This document shows positions 1 to 10,950 of a DNA stretch of 64,000 nucleotides, piece after piece. How positions within the stretch are numbered: the stretch's first letter is position 1; each line of letters opens with the position of its first letter. Location: contig NC_084932.1 in NCBI RefSeq assembly GCF_958298935.1, positions 13,619,501 to 13,683,500 on the forward strand. The letters are read 5' to 3'. Source of the DNA: Phragmites australis (taxonomy: Eukaryota > Streptophyta > Magnoliopsida > Poales > Poaceae). Made by a program: the position numbers and the translations under genes. The notes beneath the pieces are model-generated. The model searched no databases and had not been told where the DNA came from. It saw only the letters and a list, made by a program, of their open reading frames with translations.

Positions 1-224
1 CACCAGACGCACTCGATCCCTCCCCAGAGGCACTATCCAAGGTACGGACGAGGCCTCCTTCGGCCTCAGGCCGCCATACCTATACACGCAGAGCAGGCTC
101 CGGTTAAAACTCAAAGGCACAAACATCCCTGAAACAACACAGGCAAAACACAGGAAGACAGGCGTACTAGAACTCAACCCCTCTCCTTGGGAAAGAAAAG
201 AAAACAAAGACAGCCGCGGTAGAG

Positions 225-2112
225 CTACACCTTCGGGGCATCCACACTTGGCTCTAGCAAGGCAACAACGCCAGACAAATCTCCCCCAGAGGGCTGTGAA
301 GCGCCTGTAGACTCCGGGTGAAGCACCGGACCTCCCAACGAAGAACTCGGGCGAAGGCCCCCCGAGGCACCTGGAGTCTCCTGACTGGCCATGAAGTGCA
401 ACATCACGCTCCGGCCATGCTTTGCCCATATGCCGTGACGGAAGCTCTCTAAGGCTGCGCAAATCTCCACCACAGGTGCCTTTGGCTGGAAGGCCTCGAC
501 CACGAAGTCCAGCACCTGCCGCTCCAGTGCTTCAAAGGGACCAACCCCCGCCTGGTGAAGCAAGGTCAGCTGAAGCGCAGCAGCCACACGAGTGTTGGAC
601 CTCGCATAGACCTCCGTGGCCCTAACCAAAACCTTCGCGGTGGACCGAAGCCATAAGAGCGGCATGCTGATGCCTCCAAGTCGGAGGGCAGTGGCGTACA
701 CTGAGCCCCTAGGCCGCTCAAGGAATCAGAGGTAATCCAGGCCACCTCCGATGCTACCATCGTTAACTGCTGGCACTACGAACGTAGTGCCCCCTCCAAT
801 GCCCGAACCTCCTCTAGCTCTCGCCGCATATTTACCACTGCAGCCCAAAGAGTGTCAACATTACTCTCAGTGGACACGCGGGTTGCGTTGGACACATCGA
901 CAACCTCCTTCGCCTCCTGAAGGTCTTCGGCAGCCTTCTGCGCCTCAGCCTCAGCACACTCATGAAGCACCATCTCCTCAGGAAGACAACCCTCCGTGGA
1001 CTCCGCCCGTTTTTGGGCCTCTTCCAAAGCCTGGCGTCTGCCACCTCCCAGCGCCCTCATCAAAATTACTTGCTACAAGGCACCATAGAAGATGAGAAAG
1101 GACAAGATGAGCTACTCAGGACCCAACACCGGACCTGGCGATCATAACTAATACTACCAACTTGAAGGGCTGCCACCACCAACCGCGCCTCTAGCTCCTC
1201 CAGGGGACATTGGGCCAACTATCGCTCGATCTCTCCACTCCGTAGTAGAGAGGAGGCCGTGGCGAAAGACCTTGACGCCTTCGGGCGCAGCATGAAGTCG
1301 TCCGGGGTCAGGATCCCAAGGCTAGGGCCCCCCTCAACCACTCCAAAGGGACTCTCGGCGAAAGGGCACGACGCCTCAGGTACCAGCCGCTGTGGGTAGG
1401 CCACCAGCTGACTCAGGGCCCCATAGGAACGAAGCCATGTCCCCCAAGATAGCCCTCGGAGACCCCTCCGTATGAGTCCCCGATCTCCGCTGGGCCTCGA
1501 GGGGTGGAGTCAAGGATGCATCCACCTTGAAGGTCACTACAAAAAAAAACTCAAATTAAGATCCCAGCGCATGACCAAAAGGATATGACTAACAAAGCAA
1601 ATCACACCTGGTTCCCCCAAACCTCTTACAATAGGACCCGTAGCATCCTCAACATCCGAGTCAACAAGACCGAAGTCAAAGTCCACGGAGGCCACGCCTA
1701 TCCGTTGGCTCTGGCCGTGACCCGCAATATCCAGGGAGGCCCAGTCCTTCCCCTGGTCATCGCCGCCACCCTGGCCCTCACCTCCAGACTAATCGCTCAC
1801 GCTCCCAACCAGTCTCAGGTGCTTCTTGCGAATTAGGGGCACCTCCGACGACTTGACCGTTGAACCAGTATGCGAGCCGACGGATGCTGAAGGCCGTCGG
1901 GCCTGGAGCGTCCTTGCACGAATGGGGGGACTTGCACATGTTTTCCAGCAGCCCTAGGCCAGGCCGGAGCCCCCACGTAGGGGTAAAAGCAGACACGATT
2001 GTACTGCTCCCAACTCCGTGCCAGGGCCACCCACCGCTCCTGCTCCGCGAGAGTAGGGGGACCAGGATCACCTCTGTGATCTCTGTTGCGTGCTCTAGCG
2101 GGAGGCAGTTCT
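225..2112 (-). pseudogene. Distal, broken part of the Transposase_28-type gene (coiled coil and C-terminal segment)
   Basis: Minus-strand open segments continue after the Transposase_28 frame: 1833-2112 (with 'AEQERWVALARSWEQYNR'), 776-1063 (alanine/glutamate-rich with heptad-like spacing, 'EEAQKRAESTEG', 'ECAEAEAQKAAEDLQEAKE') and 225-701 ('EICAALESFRHGIWAKHG' and a Ser/Gly/Pro-rich tail ending at 225). In this family a coiled-coil region normally follows the PF04195 domain, so I read these as pieces of one protein in different frames, separated by introns or frameshifts. Nothing catalytic is visible. The piece boundaries are approximate. The alternative is unrelated chance ORFs, less likely given shared strand, order and composition. 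Confidence 0.45.
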
Positions 2113-2156
2113 CTGAAAGTAAAAAGACGGCTCACATTGGTAGATCGAGAATCCAA

Positions 2157-3056
2157 CTACAAAGGGAACTCACCAGCACTAACGGGCGGACTAGAATACA
2201 CCTTCATCCACTCTTCTGCACCTTGCTTGAAAATGCAGTTCCAACCCGTTTGAAGGGGCTGGACACGCAACATGGTGAACTCCTCCACGAGGTCACACAT
2301 TCTCAACTTCTCGATGACCCTCCGGAGTAGGGCTAGCTGTGAGGCAAACTGGTCATCCATAATCCCTGTCTCTGGCTCTGGAACATACGTGATATCCCGG
2401 TTCGTGGAGCGAAGGGGCAATGCAGGGCCAACGCTGTAGTAAAACCACCACTGCAACCAGCCGGTATCACGATACTGCGGCTGTATCTGGAAATTGATGC
2501 TCCTGAAACTAAGGGGCCTCTTCATCCCCTCAACCTTGATCAACTTCAGTTGGCAGCTAGCGAAGTGGAGGACCACGAAGAAATCCACCCTCCCTTCGCA
2601 CCCCTCCGCCCGCATGGCCCACTCAAAGGTAGCCAGGCGGGCAATGGCGTTGGCGTGGAGTTGCAGAAGCTCCACGTAGAAGTGGCGGAGCACCTCTTCA
2701 AGCAACAGCACCGAGGGAAAACCCAGGCCCGCCTCGAAGAAGGCTTCAAACACCATGACCTCGTGGGCTAGGGGCTTTGGGACCTCCTCGCCCAGTGAAG
2801 GCCGAACGATAGCTCGGGAGGGAATCTTCCCCTCCCTAACCATCTGGTCAAGCTCCTCTTTGCCAATGACAGACACTCCCAGCACAGTGGTTTGTTGGGA
2901 GTGGCTTTTGCTAGCACGCCAGAGCTCCACTCTTGGCGGTGGCCCCATCAGCAACGGGAAAGCCGGTGCCACCTGAGGGTCCCCCGTTGTGGCCACTCCG
3001 ACCATCTGCCCCGTTGCCCGAGTTTCGGCTTCACTCGGGGTACTCAAGTTAGCCAT
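2157..3056 (-). CDS. Transposase_28-type (PF04195, 'putative gypsy type transposon') protein, antisense to gag-pol
   Basis: An open frame of 299 codons. Residues about 95-215 fit the PF04195 family pattern common in grass retroelement proteins: a segment with 'EAFFEAGLGFPS', then 'LLEEVLRHFYVELLQLHANA', then a tryptophan-rich 'GWLQWWFYYSVG'. The family's biochemical function is unknown despite its name. The ATG at 3056 was chosen because it precedes the whole conserved block and has a leader with a TATA-like site upstream. The frame ends at a possible splice donor (GTGAGT near 2173) with a TTTCAG acceptor near 2113, suggesting a ~61-bp intron; the joined phase is not clearly right, so this is tentative. 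The ORF runs opposite to the adjacent gag at 3498, as extra antisense ORFs of Tat elements do. Confidence 0.6.
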   Translation of the reverse strand: MANLSTPSEAETRATGQMVGVATTGDPQVAPAFPLLMGPPPRVELWRASKSHSQQTTVLGVSVIGKEELDQMVREGKIPSRAIVRPSLGEEVPKPLAHEVMVFEAFFEAGLGFPSVLLLEEVLRHFYVELLQLHANAIARLATFEWAMRAEGCEGRVDFFVVLHFASCQLKLIKVEGMKRPLSFRSINFQIQPQYRDTGWLQWWFYYSVGPALPLRSTNRDITYVPEPETGIMDDQFASQLALLRRVIEKLRMCDLVEEFTMLRVQPLQTGWNCIFKQGAEEWMKVYSSPPVSAGEFPL

Positions 3057-3211
3057 AGGAACCGCAAGAGGATGGCGAAAGGCGCTGGATTATGGGAGAG
3101 AGAAGAGTAGGGACCGAAGGACAACTCGCACAGAGCAAAAGGCACTGAAGACTAAGGCAGATGAGAACGAGGAGTCGGCGAAAGGGTTGTTCTGGGTAAA
3201 TACACCTCCTA

Positions 3212-3221
3212 CTACAAATAG
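3212..3221 (-). promoter_or_regulatory. TATA-like site for the antisense Transposase_28-type ORF
   Basis: On the minus strand the sequence reads CTATTTGTAG about 155 bp upstream of the ATG at 3056, after a GC-richer stretch (3230-3330). This is the only TATA-like box between the two divergent reading frames (minus at 3056, plus gag at 3498). Position and match are modest. Confidence 0.25.
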
Positions 3222-3497
3222 GGAGCAACTTGCCCCGTCCTTTCGCCTGCCAGGCTGAAATCATGGGGGAGCAAAACCGATTCCCTTGGCCCCCCAACGA
3301 CAAGACAACACGTGTCTCACACCCCGCCTGTGCGCATTCAATGCCCCCTATAGCCAATGTCATCCAACATGCCGTTCTGTCACCCGGGTCAAACCGTCCC
3401 GAACAAGCCAAGCGATTCTCGAATCACAAGCCATCAACCACAAGCCAAGGACCGCCAGTAGCCCTACTCCGAAGGAACTGCGAGCCCGACAGCCATA

Positions 3498-5310
3498 ATG
3501 GATCTAGAATCCTCTTCTAGTGGAGGTTACCCCCGATAAGTCTTTGTTATCAGAGATGGGGACGCCAGTCTAGTCGATCGTGAGGACGATCCTGTAGACA
3601 CAGAGACCCCCATCGCTCTAACAGCGGATGGCAATGGCCAGCCTCCACTGGTAACACCTCCTTAGATCCCAAACCCTAACAGAGCATAGGATTTAACATC
3701 TCCTGATAATCAATAGGGGGTCAATGCTACAGATCCACAATGGCACAGAGGCTTCTCCTCGTACAGGAGGCAGTCATGCGCCCCTACTGCAGATCTAACG
3801 ACCCCTGTCGGTAAGGACTAGATCAATTCAATGACCGGCATGGCAAAGGAGGCTACCATCTAGGTTGTGAACTCCCATCAAGCCATCACCGCTATTAGCT
3901 CTAATCGGGGAAGTCTTGCCTTGAGCCCTCTCTTGAACACTCAGATTCAGAGAGGCGCAATCCTTGGAACAAGATGGCCTAGGAAGATAACCAAGCTCCT
4001 AGCCATCGTAGGACCACGCTGCATAGAGATCACCCCATCAGTGATCTACACGAGGTCATCAATCAACGACGATGCTCGAAGACCCCTAAGGAGGAACTAA
4101 CTGTGCCTCAACGGTCTAGTCAAAGGAGGTCCTATTGCAACTCGAGTAGAAGCCAGGCCAGATCCCCGACCCTCGTGGGTAGAACACCCATGGATAACTG
4201 GACCGAGCAAGGTGCCTTCAACTGGTGCCAAGCCTTCTCTGAAATTGTGGAGGGTGAACTCCCAGTTCCGGCTTGGGTCGATTGAGAAGTATAACGAGAG
4301 TACGAATCTCATCGAGTTCCTCCAAATATACCCCGCGTCAATCCAAGCGGCCAATGGAGACGAGAAGGTAATGTAAAATTATCTCCCCACTTCCCTTGAA
4401 GGGACAGCTAGGACCTGGCTCACCAACCTAATGATAGAGACAATCTACTTGTGGGAGTAGCTATATGATCTATTCCGAGCTAACTTTTAGGGTACATACG
4501 TTCACCCCGACACAAAAAATGACCTCCTCCATTGTGAGCAGACAGAGAAGTAAACCTTGCATGAGTTCGTGAATCGCTACAGCAATATCCAGAACAACAT
4601 CCCTAAGATCAATGACTATGATGTCATCCAGGAGTTCACTCGAGAGGTTAGAAGACATCGCCAGAAAGGAGCTCAAGATGGTCAAGGAACTCATGGGAAT
4701 TGTCAATAAGATAGCCAAGGCCGAAGAGGAGCTCTTGTTCGTCAATGAGAGGGATCAAGGCATCAAATGCCCTCATCCCAAACTCAAAAAAGACACAATG
4801 GAAAGCAAGCTCAAGAAGAACTCCAGGGGATGTAAGGGCAAGAAAACTAAAGCTGACAAAGTTTTTGCAGATATGCCCAACACCTAGCATGACAAGTGCT
4901 CCAACTCATCCTGGGGAAAGAGCTACACACTAGGCACTGGTGAATATGATAGCAAACCCTGATGCAACCTTCACCATACTCACAACCACAGCCTCCACCA
5001 ATCCTGTCTCTAGAAGAAACTGGTCCAGGCAGAGATCCACAAGGCCAAGGGGAAGAAGACACAAGTCACGGCCCAGAGCAGGGACTCCATCTCCAGCAAC
5101 AGCAATGATGACTTAGAAACGATGTCTTACCAGCTAGAAGGGAGGACCGTCAACCACATTCGGTGGCTCCACGTCCTATAAGTCCAAGTGGTAGTACAAG
5201 ACGATGGCCCAAGAATTCTTAGCTACTATTCCCAAGGGTTGTTAGGCCATAAAATGGTCAAACATCAAGACCTTCTTCGGTCAGCATGACTACCTAGAGA
5301 ACTTAGTACG
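3498..5310 (+). pseudogene. gag: Ty3/gypsy gag remnant (Retrotrans_gag type)
   Basis: The ATG at 3498 opens a serine-rich N terminus (MDLESSSSGG) but stops follow within 20 codons. The capsid-like core is readable across frames from about 4260 to 4740: 'IEKYNEST' then a segment ending 'QAANGDEKVM', 'YLPTSLEGTARTWL', 'FRANF', 'YVHPDTKNDLLHCEQTEK' and 'LHEFVNRYSNIQNNIPKI'. This is the order of the Retrotrans_gag (PF03732) domain in grass gypsy elements, which forms the virus-like particle. A lysine-rich basic stretch follows (4780-4880). At least eight stops and several frameshifts show it is non-functional. It leads directly into protease at 5311. Confidence 0.75.
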
Positions 5311-5403
5311 GCTAGGTCGCTTCCCAATAGTATTTGATCCTACGATCAACAACTGTAGGATTTCCTAAGTGCTTATCGATGGGGGGTGTTTCTTGAACAT
5401 CCT
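5311..5403 (+). pseudogene. Retroviral-type aspartic protease, N-terminal piece, split by a solo LTR
   Basis: Reading 'RLGRFPIVFDPTI' then, after a frame break, 'KVLIDGGCFLNIL' gives the flap-proximal and active-site region of a gypsy aspartic protease. The expected catalytic triad D-S/T-G appears here as DGG, as in many grass Tat elements (DGGSSLNIL type). The reading is cut after 'NI' by the solo LTR at 5404-8550 and resumes at 8556 with 'LFIGALEVIQIS', so the insertion interrupts the domain between two residues. A TAA stop also sits just upstream of the motif. Confidence 0.7.
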
Positions 5404-8400
5404 TGTCACATCCCAATTCCTTAATCATGTCTTTAAGCATAAACATGTTTTTAGCATCATAAGCATCATGTTTAATTATTAAGCATTGTTGATTGCTTGT
5501 TTTTCTAATGGTTCTTAAGCAAATTCTTCGAGTTGTAAAAAATACCCAACGTTAGATTTTTACATTAGTTTAACCTCCACTTATACATCGTGAGTGAATC
5601 CTTTTAAATTGGTTCAACCTCATTTTGTAAACATGGCACCAAGAATTGGAAGAATTTTTTGAGCACTAGAACTTCTTTTTGGGATATTTAAAATAGGGAG
5701 AGAAAGGAAAAGTTTTGTAGCTAAAAATTGGTTGTTCTCTAGCTTGTGGGCCCCACCTGGCCGGCCCACCACCTCCTTTTCTCTCAGCTGCAGCAGCCCC
5801 ACTCCCTTCTCCCTCTCCCCACGCCTCTCATTCTCACTCTCTCTTGCTCTCTCAACCAGCCAAGGAGAAAGACAGCAGCTGCTCCATCCTCTTCTCTCTC
5901 AAGCTCACTCATTTCTTCCCTCAAAATCTCCCTCAAGCACTTGGATTCAACGTATGCATGTTATACCACCGCTTTCCCCACCTCTCTAGCTTCCCTTTAT
6001 CCAATTCGTTCTCACATGCATGAAGATTTGAGGGAGTTACAAATCAATTTCATCACATCTTGTTTTTCTGAAATTTCAGTAGGCCTTCTTCATCTTCTCA
6101 AGCTTTTCCCTCTGATATTCTCCCTTCACCGATGGTCCCCAATCGTGGCAAAGACCCTTGGGTAAGTCTCTAGGGTTTCCATGGTGAAAATGCATGTTTT
6201 GTTGGGTTGGATTCTAAGTTGGTAGCTGCAAATCCAAGAAGGGAGAAGCAACCATGCGTTCTTGAGGCAAGAGATCTAGAAGAAATTTTTTGATGAGAAT
6301 AGCTAGTGTTTGTGCTTTTAGAGTGAGTAAATTAGATTTAGAACCCATGTGTTAGTACCAATGCATGTATATGTGGGTTAGGATTCAATATGCAAATCGA
6401 AACAACCTAAGTTATTCGCAAAACTTTCTATTCTGGAAGGTATCGGAAGTTCCGATTTTAACTCGAGTTAACCCAACCCAAAAGCCTTGTCTGAGCTGGA
6501 GTTTTTGACCCGATTAGAAGTTCCAACCTTGGGACCAAAAATTCTGACTGAATAGAGTTGCAACCCGAGAGCCTATTTTTTGAGAGTGCCGGATGTTCCA
6601 GCCAACACCGGAAGTTCCGACCTTAGTACCGGAACTTTCTATTAAACATTTTTTCTAACCGAGTGTCCAAAATTTCAAAGGATCGGAAAGACTGATTGAT
6701 CGGAAGTTCCGACTTCCAAGTAGGAAGTTCTGATTCTAGATGAAAGTTTCGACATTAAGTCGGAAGTTCTGATGTTACCTAGATTGTAAAACTTCTTTGT
6801 TCGTTCGTGTGTCATTGTATTCTTAACTTGTTGTTATGCATCCCCATTCATTGTGCATCTTGTAGCATACATCTTAACACCTCATTCATGTTCATCACAT
6901 TGCACGCGTTCTTCTTTAGTGAACGAAGGACCAGAGGGTGATGCGGGTGTGATCGAGGGCGATCCCAAAGTTGTTTCCCTTGGTTGTGATCAAGCTGAGC
7001 ACCAAAGCAAGCAACTAAGCATATTGCATCCTTTGTTCAAATTGAATGGAGTCTCAATTGATAAGTTATGCTTTATGTATGTTTGCATGTTTAGCGAGTC
7101 AATGTCAGATTATGTGGGTAGAACCTATATTGTTGCATTACCTCTATCTTGATATGTTGATGATCCTTATTCATATGTAACCTAGGATGATATTGTCGAT
7201 GTCTAACTACAACGGTTAATCAAAATGTTTAGCAATGCTTAGATCCTCGGTAGAAGTCGAACAATAGTGCAACCTTTGTTCGCGATCTTAGGGCTTACTT
7301 ACTATTGTTCACAATTATAATTATGATGTTGGGTTGGATGAGATGTGAGAATGAGGTGAGATGTGAGCGGTGCTAGGGGTAGGTCAGGAGAGGAGCTCGG
7401 ATGCCATAGACCGCTTGCATCATTTAAGTACCATCCATCGGTGTCGTTGGCTTTAGCACTTTTCCATGCTCACCACATACCCGAATATGGGATGGGTAAG
7501 GAAAGTACCATAAGTCATCATGTCCATTTGACTCATGCACCCGGGGTGTGAGCAAGGGCTTGTAGAGGCACTTGAGATCTACCAGTAAGATGTCGTATGC
7601 ATGGGGTTTAGGTGGCCTCTACAAGCGTCGGGCATGGGAACAAAGATTCGGGGTGGGTACGTGAATAGTGGGTACGTGAATTATCACTCACAACTGATGG
7701 GTTATGTGGGTGATGGTCTCATATCATGTGGGTTCAGGAGTACTCCCCTGCAGGGTGTAAAATCAATTCGAATTACCGAGCTCTCGGTTATGAGCACGCT
7801 TTTGTCCATCTGCATCTGTCGTAGAGTCACAAAGAGTGGAGGGTGGCATGATATGTTGGGTGGTGGTCTAGTTGGTTCTGGTTACATATATGATTGTCAT
7901 GGTTCCAGTTTCATATATGTTCATGTGGTTGGTTACAGGGTAGAGTCGATATGTGTTTTGGTTAAGTATAGGTGCACACACATAGATGTTAGGTTACTTA
8001 CGCATATGAATAATTACTTAACAATGTCGCCTTTTTCTTGCTAATAACTCAAGCATAACCCTCGGAGTCAAGATATTTATACGTGTCCTATATGGTTTAA
8101 GTCTTGCGAGTACCTTCGTACTCATGCTGCTCTTTCAGGTTTGCAAGCGAGGAAAGATTAGCTTCTGGCTACTTCATGTCCGCCGGTGCCAGTGGCAGGC
8201 AAGAGTAGTGTCGTCTACTCATGTCCGCCGGTTTGGGTAGAGCCTAAGGGCATATGGCTCTACTGGTCTTTTTGTTGTTAAGTTTTAATTCTTCCACTGC
8301 GTAGTTTATCCCTTTTGTTGTAAAATGTGTAAATGGTTGAATGCTTAAGAACTTATAATATAATGTTAATTACTTGCTCTTTCTTAAGCTTTGTTATGAT

Positions 8401-8550
8401 GTATATGTTAGAAATGCATGTGTTCCGATCTTGGGCACAAAACATGTGCTGGGACTACCGGGGTGATATTCCGATTAATCATTGTAGTCGTGATTACACA
8501 AATGATTGACTTAATGATTAATTCGAATATTATCTAGATGGTTCCTCATA
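5404..8550 (+). mobile_element. Solo LTR, family A/B (copy A), 3147 bp, TSD atcct
   Basis: It starts TGTCACATCCC and ends GTTCCTCATA, with the 5-bp direct repeat atcct on both sides (5399-5403 and 8551-8555). The host protease frame reads across the empty site. The last ~1.2 kb matches the end of the solo LTR at 44134-47795, for example 'tgtgttccgatc.tgggcacaaaaca'. No PBS, polypurine tract, second LTR or retroelement protein is inside, so it is a solo LTR left by recombination. The terminal dinucleotide CA has decayed to TA. A CT-rich block (5800-5960) and a palindrome array (6444-6775) lie inside. LTRs of 3-4 kb are known in Tekay/Del chromoviruses, but the clade is inference. Confidence 0.85.
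6444..6775 (+). repeat. Array of CGGAAGTTCCG-type palindromes
   Basis: About nine copies of an imperfect palindrome related to CGGAAGTTCCG occur in ~330 bp. Intact or nearly intact copies are near 6444, 6611 and 6699; degenerate ones are near 6515, 6590, 6632, 6721, 6741 and 6758. Spacing is irregular (20-80 bp). It lies in the solo LTR at 5404-8550 and I do not see it in the related LTR at 44134-47795. Confidence 0.6.
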
Positions 8551-9299
8551 ATCCTCTTCATAGGTGCACTTGAAGTGATACAGATCTCTTAATCTACCAT
8601 CAAGCCGGTTACTCAAGACTTCCATGGCATAGTACCTGGATCTTTGGCCAGACCCATTGGCTAGTTATCACTCGCAGTTACCATCGAGTAGCAAGACAAC
8701 TTCCAGACAGAGAAGATTTTGTGCAACGTGGTTGACTTTGAGATAGCATAAAATGCTATCTTAGGACAACCAACCTTAGTCAAGTTTATGGTTGCCATGC
8801 ACTATGCCTAACAGTGCATGAAAATCCCAAGACTAGAGGGAGTCATTATCGTCCGGGGCTGCCCGAATGTAGGTCTCTGCTATGACAAGCGGAGCCTCTA
8901 CATGGCGACGTAGCACTAACCTGACAAGGAGACAAAGAACTTGAGTTCTAAGGCGGGTGTGAAGTCCCATGGTGACATCAAAACCATTCCTCTTGAATCA
9001 ACGGAGCTGTCCAAGACCGTCCGGATCAACACTAACCTGGATCCCGAATAGGAACTCGCGCTTATCACCTTCCTCCGGGCAAACACCAAAGTGTTTGCAT
9101 GGCAACCGTCTGACATGCCCGGTGTCCATAGGGAGCTGATCGAGCACAAATTAGCTATCTAGTCTGATGCAAAGCCAGTCAAGCAGAAGCTCTGGCGGTT
9201 CTCGCCTGATCAGAGATGAAATCTAGAGACTTACTAAGGCGGGATTCATCAGAGAGGTGGATCATCTTGTGTGGCTCGTCAATCTCTTCATGGTCAAAA

Positions 9300-10018
9300 C
9301 ATCAAATGGAAAGTGATGAATGTGTGTGGACTTCATCAATCTCAATAAAACCAGCATGAAGGATGCTTTCCCACTACCTCGCATAGATCAGATAGTTGAC
9401 TCTACCTCCAGGTGTGACTATCTAAGCCTTCTCAATGCTTATTCTGGCTATCACCGGATCAGTATGCATCCAGAAGATGAGGAGAAGACCTCCTTTATCA
9501 CTCCTTTGGGAGTATATTGTTATGTAAAGATACCCTTTGGATTGAAGAACACTGGTGCCACATACCAACGGGGTATGCAGATAACCCTACATAAACAAAT
9601 TGGCCGAAATGTCAAGGCCTACATTGACGATCTCATCATCCAAACCAAAAAGAAGGAAAATTTCATCTCCAACACATAGAAGTGCACGTTCAGAGTCAAC
9701 GCGGGAAAACTGCTTAGGTACATGGTGTCGTACCAGGGGATCAAATTTAATCACAAGAAAATCAAAGCTATCAAAGAAATGCATCCCCTAAGATAGTACG
9801 AGAAGTTCAAAGATTAACTAGGTGCATGGTAGCTACCATTCGCTTCATATCCCGACTCAAAGATAGTGGACTTTCTTTCTTCAAATTGCTGCACCAACAC
9901 GACAAGTTTGAATGGTCCGAAGAGGCATGCAAGGCATTAAAAATTCTAAAGAGATATCTTTTGTCCCCCCTGTGCTATTCGCTCCCAACCCAAACAAAGA
10001 TCTCCTATTATATATAAC
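9300..10018 (+). pseudogene. Reverse transcriptase domain (gypsy type)
   Basis: The open stretch 9320-9679 reads 'MCVDFINLNKTSMKDAFPLP', 'AYSGYHRISMHPEDEEKTSF', 'PFGLKNTGATYQRGMQ' and 'AYIDDLIIQTK'. These are the conserved RT blocks, with the catalytic pair as YIDD. The thumb/connection region follows after frame breaks, including 'RFISRLKDSGLSFFKLL' and 'FEWSEEACKALKILKRYL' (9826-9960). The enzyme would copy element RNA into DNA inside the particle. One stop just before 9320 and a frameshift after 9679 inactivate it. Confidence 0.85.
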
Positions 10019-10129
10019 AGCCAAACCACGTACCATGAGTGGGGTATAGGTGGAGGAAAGGGAGGTGTGTGAGAAGCGAGAAAAGATCCAGTGACCGGTA
10101 TATTATGTCAGCAAAGTACTTCAAGTCCT

Positions 10130-10650
10130 AAGGAGCGCTAGCCGCAAGTGCAGAAGCTATTATACATGGTGTTGATGGCTTCTCGTCAGCTAAGGCACTA
10201 TTTTCAGGCTCACAAGATCACCATATCATCAATATTCCTACTCAAAGAGATCCTCCACAACAGAGGTGTCATTGGTTGGATCACTAAATGGGTTGTCAAG
10301 CTCGGGAAATTCGATATTTTTTTTGTACCTCGAATAGTGATTAAGTCACAAGTACTCATTGACTTTGTCACTAAATGGAAAGAACTCGATCAACCTTAGG
10401 ATAGCAGCAATGACTGGTCAGATGTCTAGAATCTTTTCTTTGGTGGGTCACTTACGCTTCAGGGCATGGGGGCTGGAATCATACTTATCTCTCCAGTAGG
10501 AGAAAACATGCAATATGCTTTGCATATTGATTTTCTGGCCACAAATAATGTAGTCGAATATGAGGGTCTACTCATCGGTCTCCAAGTAGCTTCTGCACTT
10601 GGCATCTGCCACCTTCTCATGAAATGGTCTTCTTGCCGTTGGTGGTGAAG
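10130..10650 (+). pseudogene. RNase H region (gypsy type, probably the archaeal-type second domain)
   Basis: 10148-10399 carries a connection segment ('LLYMVLMASRQLRHYFQAHKITI', with the final block 'KSQVLIDFVTKW'). 10466-10648 carries 'GAGIILISPVGENMQYALHI' in two overlapping blocks, then 'ATNNVVEYEGLLIGLQVASALGI', the RNase H core with its glutamate helix. The pattern 'GAG.-.ISP.G' plus 'NNVVEYE' is typical of the archaeal-type RNase H found in Tat-lineage elements. It removes the RNA strand during reverse transcription. Frameshifts near 10640 break it. Confidence 0.6.
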
Positions 10651-10950
10651 CTAGTCAGCAAGAAGTATCAAACCTTGGATAAGATTATGATAGACTACCT
10701 CGTAGAGGTGAGGAAGTTGGAAAGAAATTCATCGGACTTGTTTCCAAATATATCCTAGGATGGGTAATTTTCTCGCCGATAGTCTTGCCTGCCTAGCCTC
10801 CTCATGTTCTCTAGCATAAACATGGATTTTCATAGAGAAACTCTTGAAGCCATCCATGAAATCATCAAATAACAGAGATGAAGGAGTGGTGCTCTATGAG
10901 ATCTATAACCAGCTCAGGGTTCACCAAGGACCGATGATCCAAAGGGAGTT

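Noticed and set aside
1585..2330. Plus-strand ORFs of 83 and 156 codons
   Set aside because: They are shadows of the antisense Transposase_28-type gene; the minus strand carries the recognisable protein.
5746..6165. 139-codon ORF
   Set aside because: CT-rich leader-like sequence in a solo LTR, low complexity (Ser/Leu/Pro), no domain.
7363..8044. ORFs of 62 and 147 codons
   Set aside because: Inside solo LTR copy A; the matching region of copy B (46500-47200) does not keep the frames.
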